Of a stretch of 64,000 bases of DNA, positions 10,959 to 23,217 are shown piece by piece. A program made the position numbers and the translations under genes. The DNA comes from Daucus carota subsp. sativus. Taxonomy: Eukaryota; Streptophyta; Magnoliopsida; Apiales; Apiaceae. Position 1 is the first letter of the stretch; every line of letters begins with the position of its first letter. The stretch is taken from positions 4,042,779 to 4,106,778 of the forward strand of contig NC_030383.2 of the NCBI RefSeq assembly GCF_001625215.2. The letters run 5' to 3'. Under the pieces are notes generated by a model. That model saw only the letters and a program-made list of their open reading frames with translations, searched no databases and was not told the DNA's origin.

Positions 10959-13542
10959 GGTTTTCTTATTGCAACTTGATGTATTCTGTTAAGACTGTTC
11001 TTGCAATATATGCTTGTGTTGTATTGCAGCAATCCATTTGCACACTTTACTACTTCGTAATTTTGATAGTTTTGTGACAGTTCTCCGTTTTGTAGCTATG
11101 AAAGTTTCGAATCCTTATCATCAAAATAGTTCTTCATGTTCTATCTTGTTTAACACAAAACTAGCACTTGTGGCTTCTGTTTAAAAAGTTTCAAGATAAA
11201 TTGCACAAGTACATCATTACAATTAGTGTGGTAGATATTGATGTAGACTTCCAGCCAGCCTGTAACATATGATGGATGCCCCGAGAGAGATTTGTGGGCT
11301 AAACAAGAGTAAACAAAATAGTCATTCAATTGTTTGTAGAGCCATATTCTCATACCAGATACTTATCTTTAGCGTCCCAGACTTCCTTAAAACGGTTCCT
11401 ATATCTGAGACAACATGAGTTAGCCTACACAGCTGGTCGATTCGCTTGGCCTATTCTACTTCCCGTTAGTTGGGTTGAAATTTCATGATTAAAACGCTCC
11501 CCTCTCCCACGGAACTCTAGCTTCAGAAAATCACTTTTACTTTGTACACAGTTTTATTACTGTTTATAACTCCGGGAGGATCCGATTCTCAACCTTTTGT
11601 CAACAAGGGTGGGGAACTGAGATTATATGCTGCAGTTCTGACATGTACATCATTGTAATTAGTGTGGTAGATACTGGTGTCGACTTCCAGCCTATTACAT
11701 GGATGATCACTACCCTGGAAAGATATTAGTAGGCCAGACAACATATAACAGGTAGATAATTAGTATTTTCCCACTCAAATCAGCTGTCGTAAACCTTCTT
11801 AATCACACTTAATCACCTTTCACTTCAACTTAGCCTTTGGTTCACCTTAATTAGTCATCTTAATCCTGACCTTTGGCCTAATCTTCGACTAATTTGTTAT
11901 ACAAACTGTATAAAGTATGCAGAACATACAAATCTTAACTTAGATCATTAAGAAGTCAGATACATTGTTTTGAAATACAGAACTTATTATAGATATCGAT
12001 TATTTATTTTATTTAAGAAATCATGATCGTGTCTTCAGTTTAGTACGACCGGTCGACTATAATTCCATTTATCATTGTATTTACCGATTAAAAGAAAGAA
12101 AAAAGAGAAAGAAATTCAAACCGATATGAATGGATTTCTTGAAGTGATAATTGATATAATGTTTTATCCAGTAACAGACAAGGTGGAAACAACACTAGTG
12201 CCGAATGTTGTAGCTCCCATTATTAGACTAGTTTTACTTTACCTGTGAATGGAAATTGTGCAAGATACCAGAAACTCTGTTCCACACAAATTAATATATA
12301 ACTTTTTTTAAAAAACATTAATCTTTAATTTAATCATAAAGATACACTCTTTATATTATTATTGTTTATTAATGATCAGATACACTTCTAAATGATTATA
12401 TATTTATTCCATTATAAAAATGACTATTTCATATGTTAAACAAAATGATTAAAAATTTAAAATTTTAGAAGAGTATTCAATATTATAAAAATGGGAGTCA
12501 GATTTAACTAGTGAAAACAGGAACAAAAATAAATCAAAAACGAATAAAATTTACCAAAATTCTCTTAACCAAAAATTTAATCAATTCGAAAATTACTAAA
12601 CCGCTCTCAAAAGTCAGAATAACCGGAGTATCGAAAAAAGTTTAAGGAAAACCCCGAGAACCAGGGTCGGTTAAAACTTGTTTACTCTCTTCATTCCAAA
12701 ATAATAATCGTTTTGATTTTGTGCATGTATTTTGAGTTGTAAAAAAAATATATTTCTACATGTTATTTTTGAATTTTTTGTTTCTGAATAAAAATAAAGA
12801 TGTTAAATTTTTATACAGAAAAAAAAAATTTCAAATATAATATGTAAAAATATCATTTTTTAAGCTTCAAAATACGTGCACAAAATCAAATCCACAGAGG
12901 CTATCATGGTAGCTTTTGTGTGTTTGAGCAAATTTACTCCCATCATCAATCTATCCATTTCTTTCAGACCTGTCCCATTTTCTTTTCTAAACTCTTTTTG
13001 GAACCACCCCTTCTCTTTTTTCAAACCACCAAACACAAATCTTTACTTAAATTGAGTTGTTTCTAGTATACTTGTTGCCATCACTCTCCACTCATACAAA
13101 GTTTGGAACTTTACAACAAAGGTAACACTTTCATAAGCTTGTATTTCACATTTTTAACTTCAGTCTCAATTTCTAGTCATTCTTGGTATACACTTTTGGA
13201 TCTTGAATATTTTGAACTGGGTTTCTGTTTTTAGTTGTTTTGTCATCATGAATTTGTGATTTTAGTTCATTATTTAATTTGGTTGGCAAGAAAATGTCAG
13301 GATAAAGAATAACATTGATGACCCTATTTAATTAATGATGTTATGTTGTTCATATGTTTGTGGTTCTTTTGTTTCTTGATCCTTTATTGACTGGACAAAA
13401 GCCATTCTTTTGAATAGTTTAATATGTTTGTTGGAGTGGAAATTGCCTTCAAGTTTCTGTCTTTATATCTTCAGTTCTTCATATGATTCAGTATGAACAC
13501 TTAAGTGTTTGTCTTTTTTCCGAAAGAAGAATTTCGCAGTAA
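10959..13542. other. Intergenic region with direct repeat and one MITE
   Basis: I see no gene here. A segment of about 75 bp near 11200-11290 (tacatcattacaattagtg, then gtagatatt and gacttccagcc) recurs diverged at about 11640-11715, suggesting a local duplication of about 440 bp. Around 12685-12900, a Stowaway-size inverted repeat has ends ctctcttcattcc and internal complementary arms (gattttgtgcatgtatttt / aaaatacgtgcacaaaatc). From 12960 the sequence becomes leader-like (CT-rich, then aaaggtaac at about 13120), consistent with the WDL 5' UTR and a possible 5' UTR intron. Confidence 0.5.
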
Positions 13543-16500
13543 ATGGAGTGTGGAGTTGGGATTCAGTTAGAAAATGAGAGTGTTGTTGTAGACAAGACTA
13601 TTGTAGGAGATCAGGTTCTGGATGTTGAGAAAGAGGCGGGTGAAGGAGGGTTTGGTTCGTCTGGAGAGAAGGTTGAATCATCCGAGACTGCTTTGGAAAG
13701 CAAACTAGCGAGTCCCGATAAGGTTACCAGGGCTATATCCAAAAACAGCAAAGCTTTAGTAAGGCCTGCTTTTAAGAAAGCAACAAAATTGGCTGGTGAA
13801 AGGCCAAGCCTGACGCAAGGTGGATCTTTTCCTGCTAAAGGGCTGGGTGCAAATGCCATAGGGAAAAGTGTTGATGGGCACCCGACGCAATCCAGCGCCA
13901 AACACGCTGGAGCAGATAGGTCGAAAACTGAGGTGCCAGTATCAAATGGAGCAGCTAATTCTGTTTCTCGGAGAGCATCAACTGGACTGAGCACAAATGG
14001 AGCAAGCAAAGGTCTTGCTTCAGCATCTGTCGAGCAAAGTACATTAGTGTCTGTCCCAAGTGTGCATCAATCAATGGTATATAGTAACATTCTGTAGCAT
14101 TGCTTTATTTATTTACCTTGAAAAGAGAGACTTGTGTTGGGTCATTTTGTGCCAGCTCTAACAGTTTCTTTTCAATATCTGAAGCCTGTTTTGACAAACG
14201 GAACTGCAACATGTCCTCCACCTGATGGCTTCTTGTAAGTGGCATCGTTTGACTAAATATATCAGTCACATGTGACTGTGGGTGTCTCGATAAATAAGAT
14301 TGGAGTAGGTACATGCTGAGGCCGTCCTATTTTCTTTTTGTTATGCAGATCTGCTGATCAACCTACGAAATCTGATAAGGCAACACTGTCCTCTACTGAG
14401 GAAGATGCCCATTCTCCAAGCTCATCGTACTATTTCTCTATCTCTCTCTCACACACACACACATACACACCAAATAAATCACTCACTCACTCAAACACAC
14501 ACGTTTTTGTTATAACCTGAACACACACACACACCAAATAAATCTCTCACTCACTCACACACACACGTTTTTGTTATAACCTGATAATCATTTTTTGCTT
14601 TGCACAAAAAGAGCAAAAAATCTAATTCAATTTTAAGTCAATTTTGAATTGCCAGTGAGGTTCCAAAACGACACCATAATCTTGCAAGGGTCACTACTAG
14701 GCCGTTTACGTCTGTTTCAGCCTTGTAAATTTTTCAGGGTAGCTCAGTTATATTGATCTTTTCACCAGGCGTGTAACTTCATTTTGAACTTAAAGATAGA
14801 TAGGACAGCTTAATAATATCCGAGCAGTTCATGCTATAATTTATACTCCACAAACTCTAAACGGAATCAACAAAAATCAGACCAGTGTAAACACTTTAAT
14901 TTTGTTTTAAACTAGGTTACTCTGGAGTCTGGACAACGACGTCATAACTTGATGCACAAAATTTTTAGCAAGTATATGATAGTAGAGTGGAAAGAGTCTT
15001 ACATTTCCTTATTAAGAGGATTAACAACTTAATTTTTTTTGATAGTTTAATAATTATAACTGCCACTTGCTTACAATTATGCGCCAACCAAAAATTTTAA
15101 TTAACTATAATGTAACTGAAGCTAATAAGACAAATATAGATTACGAATCAATTGCTGTATATGACTTAAATTCTTTGTCGCAAAGGCTTCCCCTGGTTTG
15201 ATATTATTCCCTTTTTGGTCATGGTGTGAGTTATATTCTGATCTTTAGTGTAGTTAGATTTTAATTTGATTGTAGAACAACAAGTTCTATGGAAGTCCTG
15301 AGATGATACTCTAGTTTTATTTTAGATTTACACTAGATAATCCTATAGATGGTCATGTAGATGTTACTTCTCAATGTGTATTCCCTTAGCTGTTTGAATC
15401 TATAATCACAGTCATATTAAGATCGAGCCATTCAATCATGTTAAGGTTCACCACTCTCGAACAAGCGCAAAACATATAAACTCACAATAATAATAATACA
15501 AACTATAGAATTTAATTTTTATTGAACTAACCAACTCAGTAAAAAAACACATCATATTGTATTTTATTGACTGAGCCAATAAAATTGAGTTCATGATAGA
15601 AGAAGATGAAAAAATAATTAAATATAGTTTATTAAATCCATGGATTGAGAATAATAATTAGTGATAATTTCTTATTTACAAGTTAAAACAAGTTGAAGAG
15701 AGTTCGTCTTTTGTCTTTTCTGCAACCACTATTTTCTATCTTCCTCGGTCTAGATAAATTTTATCATCTTAAATATTTTTCTGTATTTAGAAGTATTAAA
15801 GTACTTTATTGTATTTAAGAATAGTTGGAAATGCTTCCAAATCCGAAGAATAATGAAAGAAATTTCCTAATGAGCTGTTTCTCTCTGGTTCTGGATATCT
15901 AAATTCAGAATTTGATTTTAAGTCTGAAATTAAATAGAATATCTTTTTGTTAGCTTTGCTCTGGCACTTAAGTCTTGTAGTTCTGGAGCTCAAGTCTCAA
16001 ATGATGTACAGCTTGAACAGGTTGCCTAAAACATAAAAATCAGCTCCAAATCATATTCCAAGATTTTTATATCCTTCCAATATTCCTCCTACAATATATG
16101 TATTTTCAGTTCTTCAGTAAGGATAAAAGCAATAATAAGTATTCAGATGGAAATGTATATAAATATATGCTTCTTTGACTCCACTGATAGAAGGTGTTCT
16201 TGAATTGTTATTAGAAACGTCGCTGGTGTTCACTGCAAAAGCAGTACCCTTGGATTTTCCTCTAGGCTGGAAGTACGTGCTGAAAAACGAAGAGAGGTAG
16301 ATCATGCCTTTTAATAGTATCCAACTTACCTTTTCCTACTGACCACATGCTAAGCACATCAATGATTTCTCTTTTTGTTTTCCAGTTTTTTTCCAAGTTA
16401 GAAGAGAAGATACATGCAAAAGAAGTGGAAAAAAATAATATGCAAGAAAAATCGAAGGTGCTTGAATGTCAATTAACTGGATAAAGTTCATGCTCCTGTT

Positions 16501-17606
16501 GCACAAATATATAGCTTCCATTTTGCCGTATTGCATTGTTTCATGTCTTCATGAGTTCATCATGTTTCGGGTTTATTTCAGGAAAGCCAAGAGGCAGAAA
16601 TAAAGATTTTGAGAAAGAGTTTAAAATTTAAAGCTGCACCGCTGCCAAGTTTCTATAAAGAACCTCCTCCTAAAGTTGAATTGAAGAAGGTGACTATTTT
16701 ACTCATTTGATGCTATAGCTACTCATTGTCTCTGCATTGTACCATTGGCCTTGTATTCTTCCTAGCTCTTTGCATTATATTGTGATGGAGAGTCAACCTT
16801 CACAAAACTTTACTCCTATTGTTCTACAACACCATTCTAAAAGCTCAATGTACATCGGTATGGTTACTTTTTGTTACCATCCTAAAAGCCATTAACTGAA
16901 ATATATAAGGAGATTCTAGGTACTCATGTTTTTTATGTATTAAAAAAGTGAAATGCTGAGACTGTTGGGGACGGTGCCGGTATGGACTATGGTACAATGA
17001 CCAACATGCAAAGTCCGTCAATGTTATGAAATAAACAGATCTTATTGTCTAAAATTCAGTTCCTTTTTGCTGGAGGACACAACAACCTTTAGATTATTAT
17101 GATTTTCGCCTTAACATTATTTACTTTCACCTTGCTCTTCCTCATACACAGCATTTCTTTTGGTGTTTTTATCGTAATAGATGCCAACCACGCGTGCAAG
17201 ATCCCCAAAGCTGGGAAGAAGAAAAAGTTATAGTGGTACACGCAACTCCTTGGAAGGTGGATCAGGTCATGTAAGCAGAGAACACGACACTTCAACCAAG
17301 AGTATGCAGGTGAAATATACAAATAAACCAAATCGGAAATCTTTGCCTAATCTTCATTCACGGGAGTCCATTTCTGCTAAAACCGAAGGAAAGTCTAGCA
17401 AGTTGAAACAGAGGGAAACAGTAGCAAAAGGTGAAGATATGAAAGCTACCGCAGATAAAGAGCAAGCAAGCAAAACCGAGTCTGTAAACCCTCCTGAACT
17501 TGAGGATGTAAAACTCGAGAAGAATCCTCCCGGGAACACTGAATTGCTTGCTAATTCGGCCCATCCTTTTGTGCCGGAAACTGAAGTAACTCTGAATGGG
17601 GGGTGA
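13543..17606 (+). CDS. WAVE-DAMPENED2-like (WDL) TPX2-domain microtubule protein
   Basis: Exons: 13543-14076, 14349-14426, 16215-16296, 16386-16457, 16582-16689 and 17181-17606. WDL proteins bind cortical microtubules and influence anisotropic cell growth. Exon 1 is a Ser/Ala/Lys-rich leader containing the family stretch [14 protein letters not shown]. Exons 3-5 encode the TPX2 core ([55 protein letters not shown]). Exon 6 continues [16 protein letters not shown] with a basic then acidic tail. Phases agree from exon 2 onward, but exon 1 ending at the good donor atg|gtatat is phase 0 while exon 2 needs two preceding bases (otherwise TGA at once). A missed microexon, a weak donor at ct|gtagc (14097) or a frameshift would explain it. 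The stop arises from six Gs (gggggg then tga) where a related copy has five and reads on for four residues. Confidence 0.88.
14117..14314 (-). pseudogene. Antisense exon-like fragment inside WDL intron 1
   Basis: The first WDL intron holds a minus-strand open frame with protein-like composition: [51 protein letters not shown]. It is followed exactly by a good splice donor (caag|gtaaat at 14117/14116) and then an in-frame stop. It resembles an exon of another gene captured or inserted in reverse. I do not recognise the family, and no terminal inverted repeats were found around it. It may be a relic or a nested antisense gene. Confidence 0.4.
14443..14584. repeat. CA/CTCA microsatellite duplicated as a 65-bp unit
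   Basis: In WDL intron 2, a block of CA repeat, ccaaataaatc, ctcactcactc, cacacacacg and tttttgttataacctga occurs twice in tandem (about 14453-14521 and 14522-14584). Confidence 0.8.
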
Positions 17607-17910
17607 TCCAGACATTTGAACTGCTTACCTTGCTTCTGGAGGCTAATAACATAATTTTGATTATTTAAAAGTTGTACCTAATTCTTAATAGTTCCCCATT
17701 TTCTTATGGTTAATTTATCTTGTGCATATACAATTTGTGTTTCTTTGTAAAGTTATGTATAAATATGAATTGTGGCGGCTACATTGTATAATATGTTAAT
17801 ATTGCTTGATGTCTATTCTTCGAAGTCCTCTGATCGTCTCTTTCTTGTGATTCTCAAGCTCGCTTTCTTTATTCTTTTCATCTCTTTCTATTTCCGTTTG
17901 TATTTTTTAG
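16738..17910 (+). repeat. Parent copy of duplicated WDL 3' segment (cassette W)
   Basis: From ttgtaccattggccttg in the last WDL intron, through exon 6, to about 120 bp beyond a gaagtcctctgatcgtctc motif, this stretch is repeated at 23218-25145 and, in part, at 29190-29510 plus 30455-30560. It is the only copy attached to upstream WDL exons, so it is taken as the source. Confidence 0.85.
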
Positions 17911-18164
17911 GCAAGGAGAATGATAATGTAATCCGAAGAATATGTTTATATAATTATAAAATTATCACTAATTTATACTCCTATTTACTCATATAATCTA
18001 TTCAAGTACATAGAAGCATTTTTCTCTAAACCAAATCCTGACAGGAAAAGAGACTATATAAACTAAATGTAAACCGGGAATTACCCAATGTTATCCGAAG
18101 ATTCATTAGATATTGTTAAAATGCTTATATAAACTTATGTATTGTATTTTCAATTAAGTCAGCA

Positions 18165-18560
18165 ACCATGCATGTATACATCAAAACTAGACAGTAAGTT
18201 GGCTCATCAATTCATCATTTTTATTTGACCAATATTACCATACTTGTTCTCACTCTCTAGCAGTTAGGTCATGAGCAACTCATTTTTATCAAATGCTCAT
18301 GAAATTTATAATTTCACTACTACAACTATTTAAATCCGAGTTGTGCATACCATGGACTTATCAGACTCTTAAAATGCATATGTTTATGATGAGATATCAG
18401 AGAGAATTAATATACATACTAGCTATAAAAATTGGAAATATCAAACACAATCGACCACCGAACTGAAGAGGGATCACCGTACCAGCTTGCCAAGCATTTG
18501 ATTTTGCTGGAATAGCAAGTCTATAGCACGAGCCAATGATAAGATTATTGGTTTCAAGAC
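18165..18560 (+). repeat. Cassette P, copy 1 (TATTTAAA-leader repeat)
   Basis: Conserved landmarks in order: agtaagttggctcatcaa, gtcatgagcaactcattt, cactactacaactatttaaat (18324-18340 region), gactcttaaaatgcatatg, gagatatcagagag and aattaatatacatactagc. Copies lie at 21460-21790, 22915-23160, 29775-30200 and 31665-31960. The TATTTAAAT block sits at the same place in each and resembles a TATA box with a leader, but no coding sequence follows. Confidence 0.7.
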
Positions 18561-18689
18561 TAATGATTTGAAGAATTTAGTTTAGAAATTTGATAGATAA
18601 GATAAATTAGTTTTGAGTAATATGCTCTCCTTACTTCAGCAGTTTAATTACCTTCTAAATTAGCCCGATTCATATGTTTGCTTTTTGTG

Positions 18690-19475
18690 TCTTGTACTCA
18701 AAGATCATACTGATTTATAAAGTATGATATTGACTATCCATTTCGTTTATTTCTTTTAGTTGATTGGACTGCTTAATCTTAAGTCAAAAAAATAATCAGT
18801 TAAATCATTTTTTTATATTAAAATTTTATTGCATACTACGAACATGTCCCATATGTGTTCAACCACCACCCCGAACCTGTTTTAAGATGCCTTTTCACTG
18901 TGTTTTTTAATTTCACATGGCTTGTAAAAGAAATAAAAAAAATAAAAATTTAAAACTACGTCTTTCAAATGTAATATGAAACTACGATTTTACGCTTCAT
19001 TATCGGTTATAATAATCACTGGTAAAATTTGATTTCTTGAGTAGGTCAAAATAGGTATTTAGTATTGATTTCTGCATAATATATGAACGAGACCCTAAAA
19101 GTTCAAACGTTGCCTCAGTTAATTATACCGAAAAGTTTTCCAATAATTTATCCTGAAAAAGTTTTCTAGATTATTTTTTAAAAAATTTCAAAGAATATTT
19201 TCTGGAATATTGTTTTCGAGAAAAATTCTAAAGAACATTTTTCTTGAAAAATGTTCACCGGAAAATTTCCATATACAATGAAAAATGTGTACAGTCTGCA
19301 AGCAGTTGCCTCATGACTGACGTATTTATATTTAACTCAAAACAAATTATCAATTTATTATAAGCGATACGATCTAATATTCTCAAAATGCATGTAATTG
19401 TTTATTTCATTTCATTATATTGATAGTAGAGGAAAATTGTATGTAGCCCACTAAATTATGATATGTTGTTTTCTA
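18690..19475 (+). repeat. Cassette S, copy 1
   Basis: About 785 bp, nearly identical to 21930-22690 (from ctcaaagatcatactgat to the ttgatagtagaggaaaa motif). A diverged start recurs at about 32310-32400. It is non-coding on both strands. Between 19205 and 19255 it contains a run of ttttctggaa-like imperfect repeats. Confidence 0.8.
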
Positions 19476-19499
19476 GTTCATTCAAGAACGCTACTAGTA

Positions 19500-20160
19500 A
19501 ATCAGATTTGCCGGTGCCGGGGGTGCAAGAAGCCCCTGAGGCGCACATGGTCTCAAAATTTGGAATGCCTCAAATTTCGAGGTCCATAATATTTATATAC
19601 ATATATAATTAATTTTATTTTTTATTGTATGTTACTTAGAATTTCTTATTTATATATTTTTTTATAGTTAGTCGATTATCATTAATATTATTATTGTTAT
19701 ATATAAACTGATATTATATATTCTATTGTTAGTATTAATTAATATTTATTAAATTATTTTTTGAGATTTTTTTATTGATTTGCTAAATATTTTTAGAGAA
19801 TAATTAATATATAATTTTTATTCTTGTCACATATTATATATTATAAATATTATTTATTTTTTTTGTTAGATAAATCAATTTAGTTAACGAAAATATAAAT
19901 ATGCTACTCAGACGATGGATGTTTTATTAGATGTTTTCTTTGTTTCAAACTTCAAATTAATTTAAAATAAAATAAAAGGGTGATATTCATTTTTTTTATT
20001 AAAAAACCCACAATTAAATTTAGCACAGAGCCTCTTTTTTGATTGAGCCGGGAATCTTTATATATTTATCATAAATTCTCGTATTTGGTTTCTTTGTCCT
20101 TCACATTTTCTACTACCCTTTCTTCTTCCTTTGAGCTTCTTAATTCATTGAAGATATCCG
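19500..20160. other. Probable insertion between cassettes S and Q
   Basis: Absent from the second array unit, where S runs almost directly into Q at about 22690-22735. It starts with a GC-richer piece (ccggtgccgggggtgcaag, about 19511) and is otherwise very AT-rich. No ends, repeats or gene could be recognised. About 20100-20165 is shared with other array copies (cttcttaattcattgaag) and is not part of the insertion. Confidence 0.4.
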
Positions 20161-20164
20161 TCAA

Positions 20165-20345
20165 AGTGTTTCGCTATAGGAGCTAAATAACAATTGACAC
20201 AGATGCATTTCGAGTAAATTTATCCCTCGTTCTTTTTGTATATTAGAGAGATTTTTGCTTGAGAGTGCTTGGCAGATTCAACAGAAATGAGCAGCCGAGT
20301 AAATAATTGTGCACATACTCAGCACACATCTGCGGTGTACCTGAT
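20165..20345 (+). repeat. Cassette Q, copy 1
   Basis: Landmarks: caattgacacagatgcattt, gagagtgcttggcagattc, aacagaaatgagcagcc and ctgatgcatgaaaa. Copies at 22735-22915 and 31500-31665. In those two it runs directly into cassette P; here P begins only at 21460, after about 1.1 kb of other sequence. Confidence 0.75.
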
Positions 20346-20510
20346 GCATGAAAAGCGTCCGGCACAACAACTTTTTAACATCATCGTTTTGGCATTAAGG
20401 AGACGTCACAGGTGTCTGTCTATATTTACGGTTAAAATGGGACGCTGAAAACTAAATAGTCGTCCATCAAACAAGTGTCGCTTTTCAAGATAACTGACCC
20501 TTAAGTTCTA

Positions 20511-20726
20511 CTCCCTCCGTCCCCCTCAGTATTATATATTGGGGAACGAGGACGCGGCATGAACTTTCATGGTGGTGCAATCTATTTTTTTTCTCAATTA
20601 AAATTTGGATGTTATATTTTTATACAGGAAAAAAAATCTCAAAAATAAATTACGAAACTATATTTTATAAGAATATTGAAATGTGTGTCAGGAAAAAAAA
20701 CATATAAAATTAAATGGGAGAAGGAG
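20511..20726. mobile_element. Stowaway MITE
   Basis: The left end ctccctccgtccccctcag follows TA at 20509-20510. The right end gggagaaggag precedes TA at 20727-20728. About 216 bp, AT-rich inside. Confidence 0.8.
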
Positions 20727-20739
20727 TACGAAACTTCCC

Positions 20740-21455
20740 CTACTTACCATCAATTCATCACATATAGAGTATGTGTTTTAGTTTAAAGTCATACATAGTT
20801 GCTCATGAGTAAAGTATTTATAATAACCCTGTTGAATATTCAGTTCCACTTTTAAATTTGTTATATGAAATAATCAATTGAAATGATATTAGACTCATTC
20901 TAAGATTTTAAAATGGCATGTAACGTTTTATTTCATTCCATATATTTAGATATCGGAGGAAACTTTACCACGTAAAGCTGTATTGCGGTTCCAGATGACT
21001 CGATCGATTAAAAGACAGTTACCCGTTTCTTGTCTTGATTGAATCATGTCTCTAGGCTTATAAAAATTATTTCAAACAATTATTAAGATTATTGTTAGAC
21101 CTATAAGAATTTTTAACTAGCATCGCACATGAAATTTATCATAGACTTCTAAAACGATTATAAATTAAAATTTTAAATTTTACTAAAATAAATATTTTAC
21201 CAATCAATTACGAAATATTTTTTTCATTTTATTTAGAAATCATAAACAACATAATGATTTTACTACAATAAGTATATCATTTTAAATTCATATTATAACA
21301 TGTATTTGAGAATAATTTTTTCAGAAAAAGATCAAAAAAAAAAAGATCAATGAGTAAACTTGCAACTTTACACCAATTTATAAAAAGTTGAAATATTATT
21401 CTATCCAAATTTAATTTTTCTGTAAAATTTAAATTATTTAAAGAAAATAAATGTC
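20740..21455. other. AT-rich array spacer
   Basis: About 20750-20970 matches 25725-25900 (catcaattcatcaca, then attgaaatgatattagac, aagattttaaaatg and ggaggaaacttta). The rest is AT-rich without a recognisable element or gene. Confidence 0.45.
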
Positions 21456-21459
21456 TTAG

Positions 21460-21790
21460 TCAGCAACCATGCATTTATACACATGAAAATTACACAGTAA
21501 TTAGTTGGCTCATCATTTTTTATTTGACCAATATTAGCTTGTTCTCACTCTCAAGTAGCAGTTGGGTCATGAGCAACTCATTTTTTATCGAATGCTAAAG
21601 AAATTCATAATTGCACTACTACAACTATTTAAATCCGAGTTGTGCATATATACCATGACTCTTAAAATGCATATGCAGTTGTTTATGTTGAGATATCAGA
21701 GAGAATTAATATACATACCATCTATGAAAACTGGAAATATCAAGCACAATCGACCGACTATGTCATTGGATATGACTTGAAGAACTTAGT
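21460..21790 (+). repeat. Cassette P, copy 2
   Basis: Same landmark order as at 18165-18560, with the TATTTAAA block at about 21625-21640. The short frame here with MQLFMLRYQREL is shared between copies only as far as the DNA repeat extends and breaks afterwards, so it is not called as a gene. Confidence 0.7.
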
Positions 21791-21929
21791 TTAGATATTT
21801 GATAAATAAATTACGTTCGAAATTAGCTTTTTACGATTGTTAAGTTGAATAGCAATATATCTATTATTTTATTTAAGAGGATATCAATGAGCTGATTCTT
21901 CTTGTGTCTAGTAGCTTGATGCTCAAAGA

Positions 21930-22690
21930 TCATACTGATTTATAAAGTATGATATTGACTATCCATTTCGTTTATTTCTGATTGGACTGCTTAATCTTAA
22001 GTCAAAAAAATAATCAGTTAAATCATTTTTTTATATTAAAATTTTATTGCATACTACGAACATGTCCCATATGTGTTCAACCACCACCCCGAACCTGTTT
22101 TAAGATGCCTTTTCACTGTGTTTTTTAATTTCACATGGCTTGTAAAAGAAATAAAAAAAAAATAATTTAAAACTACGTCTTTCAAATGTAATATGAAATT
22201 ACGATTTTACGCTTCATTATCGGTTATAATAATCACTGGTAAAATTTTATTTCTTGAGTAGGTCAAAATAGGTATTTAGTATCGATTTCTGCATAATATA
22301 TGAACGAGACCCTAAAAATTCAAATGTTGCCTCAGTTAAATATACCAAAAGTTTTCCAATAAGTTATCCGGAAAAAGTTTTCTAGATTATTTTTCAAAAA
22401 ATTTCAAAGAATATTTTCTGGAATACTTTTTTCGAGGAAAAATGTTCACCAGAAAATTTTCAAATACAATGAAAAATGTCTACACTTTGCAAGCAGTTGC
22501 TTCATGACTGACGTATTTATATTTTAACTCAAAATAAATAATCAATTTATAAACCAAATTTAAAAGCGATACGATCTAACATTCTCAAAATGCATGCAAT
22601 TGTTTATTTCATTTCATTATATTGATAGTAGAGGAAAATTGTATGTAGTCCACTAAATTATGATCTGTTGTTTCTAGTCCATTCAAGGCT
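21930..22690 (+). repeat. Cassette S, copy 2
   Basis: Matches 18690-19475 with few substitutions and small deletions, indicating a comparatively recent duplication. Confidence 0.8.
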
Positions 22691-22734
22691 ACGCTACTGG
22701 TAAATCTTTATCAGTAGCAATCAAGAGCTAGCAA

Positions 22735-23160
22735 TCAAGAGCTAAGTAACAATTAACACAGATGCATTTAGAGTAAATTTATTCCTCGTTCTTTTTGTAT
22801 ATAGGAGAGATTTTTGCTTGAGAGTGCTTGGCAGATTCAACAGAAATGAGCAGCCGAGTAAAAATAATTGTGCACATACACACATCTGCCGACTGCGGTG
22901 TACCTGATGCATGAAAAGTACACAGTGAGTTGGTTCATCAATAATCATTTCCTATTATGACCAATACTACAATACTTGTTCTTACTCTCAAGTAGCAGTT
23001 GGGTCATGAGCAACTCAAGAAATTTATAATTTCACTAGTATATCTATTTAAATCCGAGTTGAGCCATCGGACTCTTAAAATGCATATGCAGCTGTTTATG
23101 TTGAGATATCAGAGAGAATTAATATACATACTAGCTACGGAAATTATAATATCAAGCAAT
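22735..23160 (+). repeat. Cassettes Q (copy 2) and P (copy 3)
   Basis: Q (22735-22915) runs directly into a shortened P (22915-23160, TATTTAAA at about 23043-23058). The same Q-P join is found at 31500-31960, so it is ancestral to at least two units. Confidence 0.75.
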
Positions 23161-23217
23161 GTGATCGTTCTTATATTTGAATTTTGTTCCCGGAGAAAGT
23201 CGAAGCTAGACGATATT

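Noticed and set aside
19200..19260. Possible regulatory cluster of ttttctggaa motifs
   Set aside because: Looks like slippage-type low complexity and differs between the two S copies.
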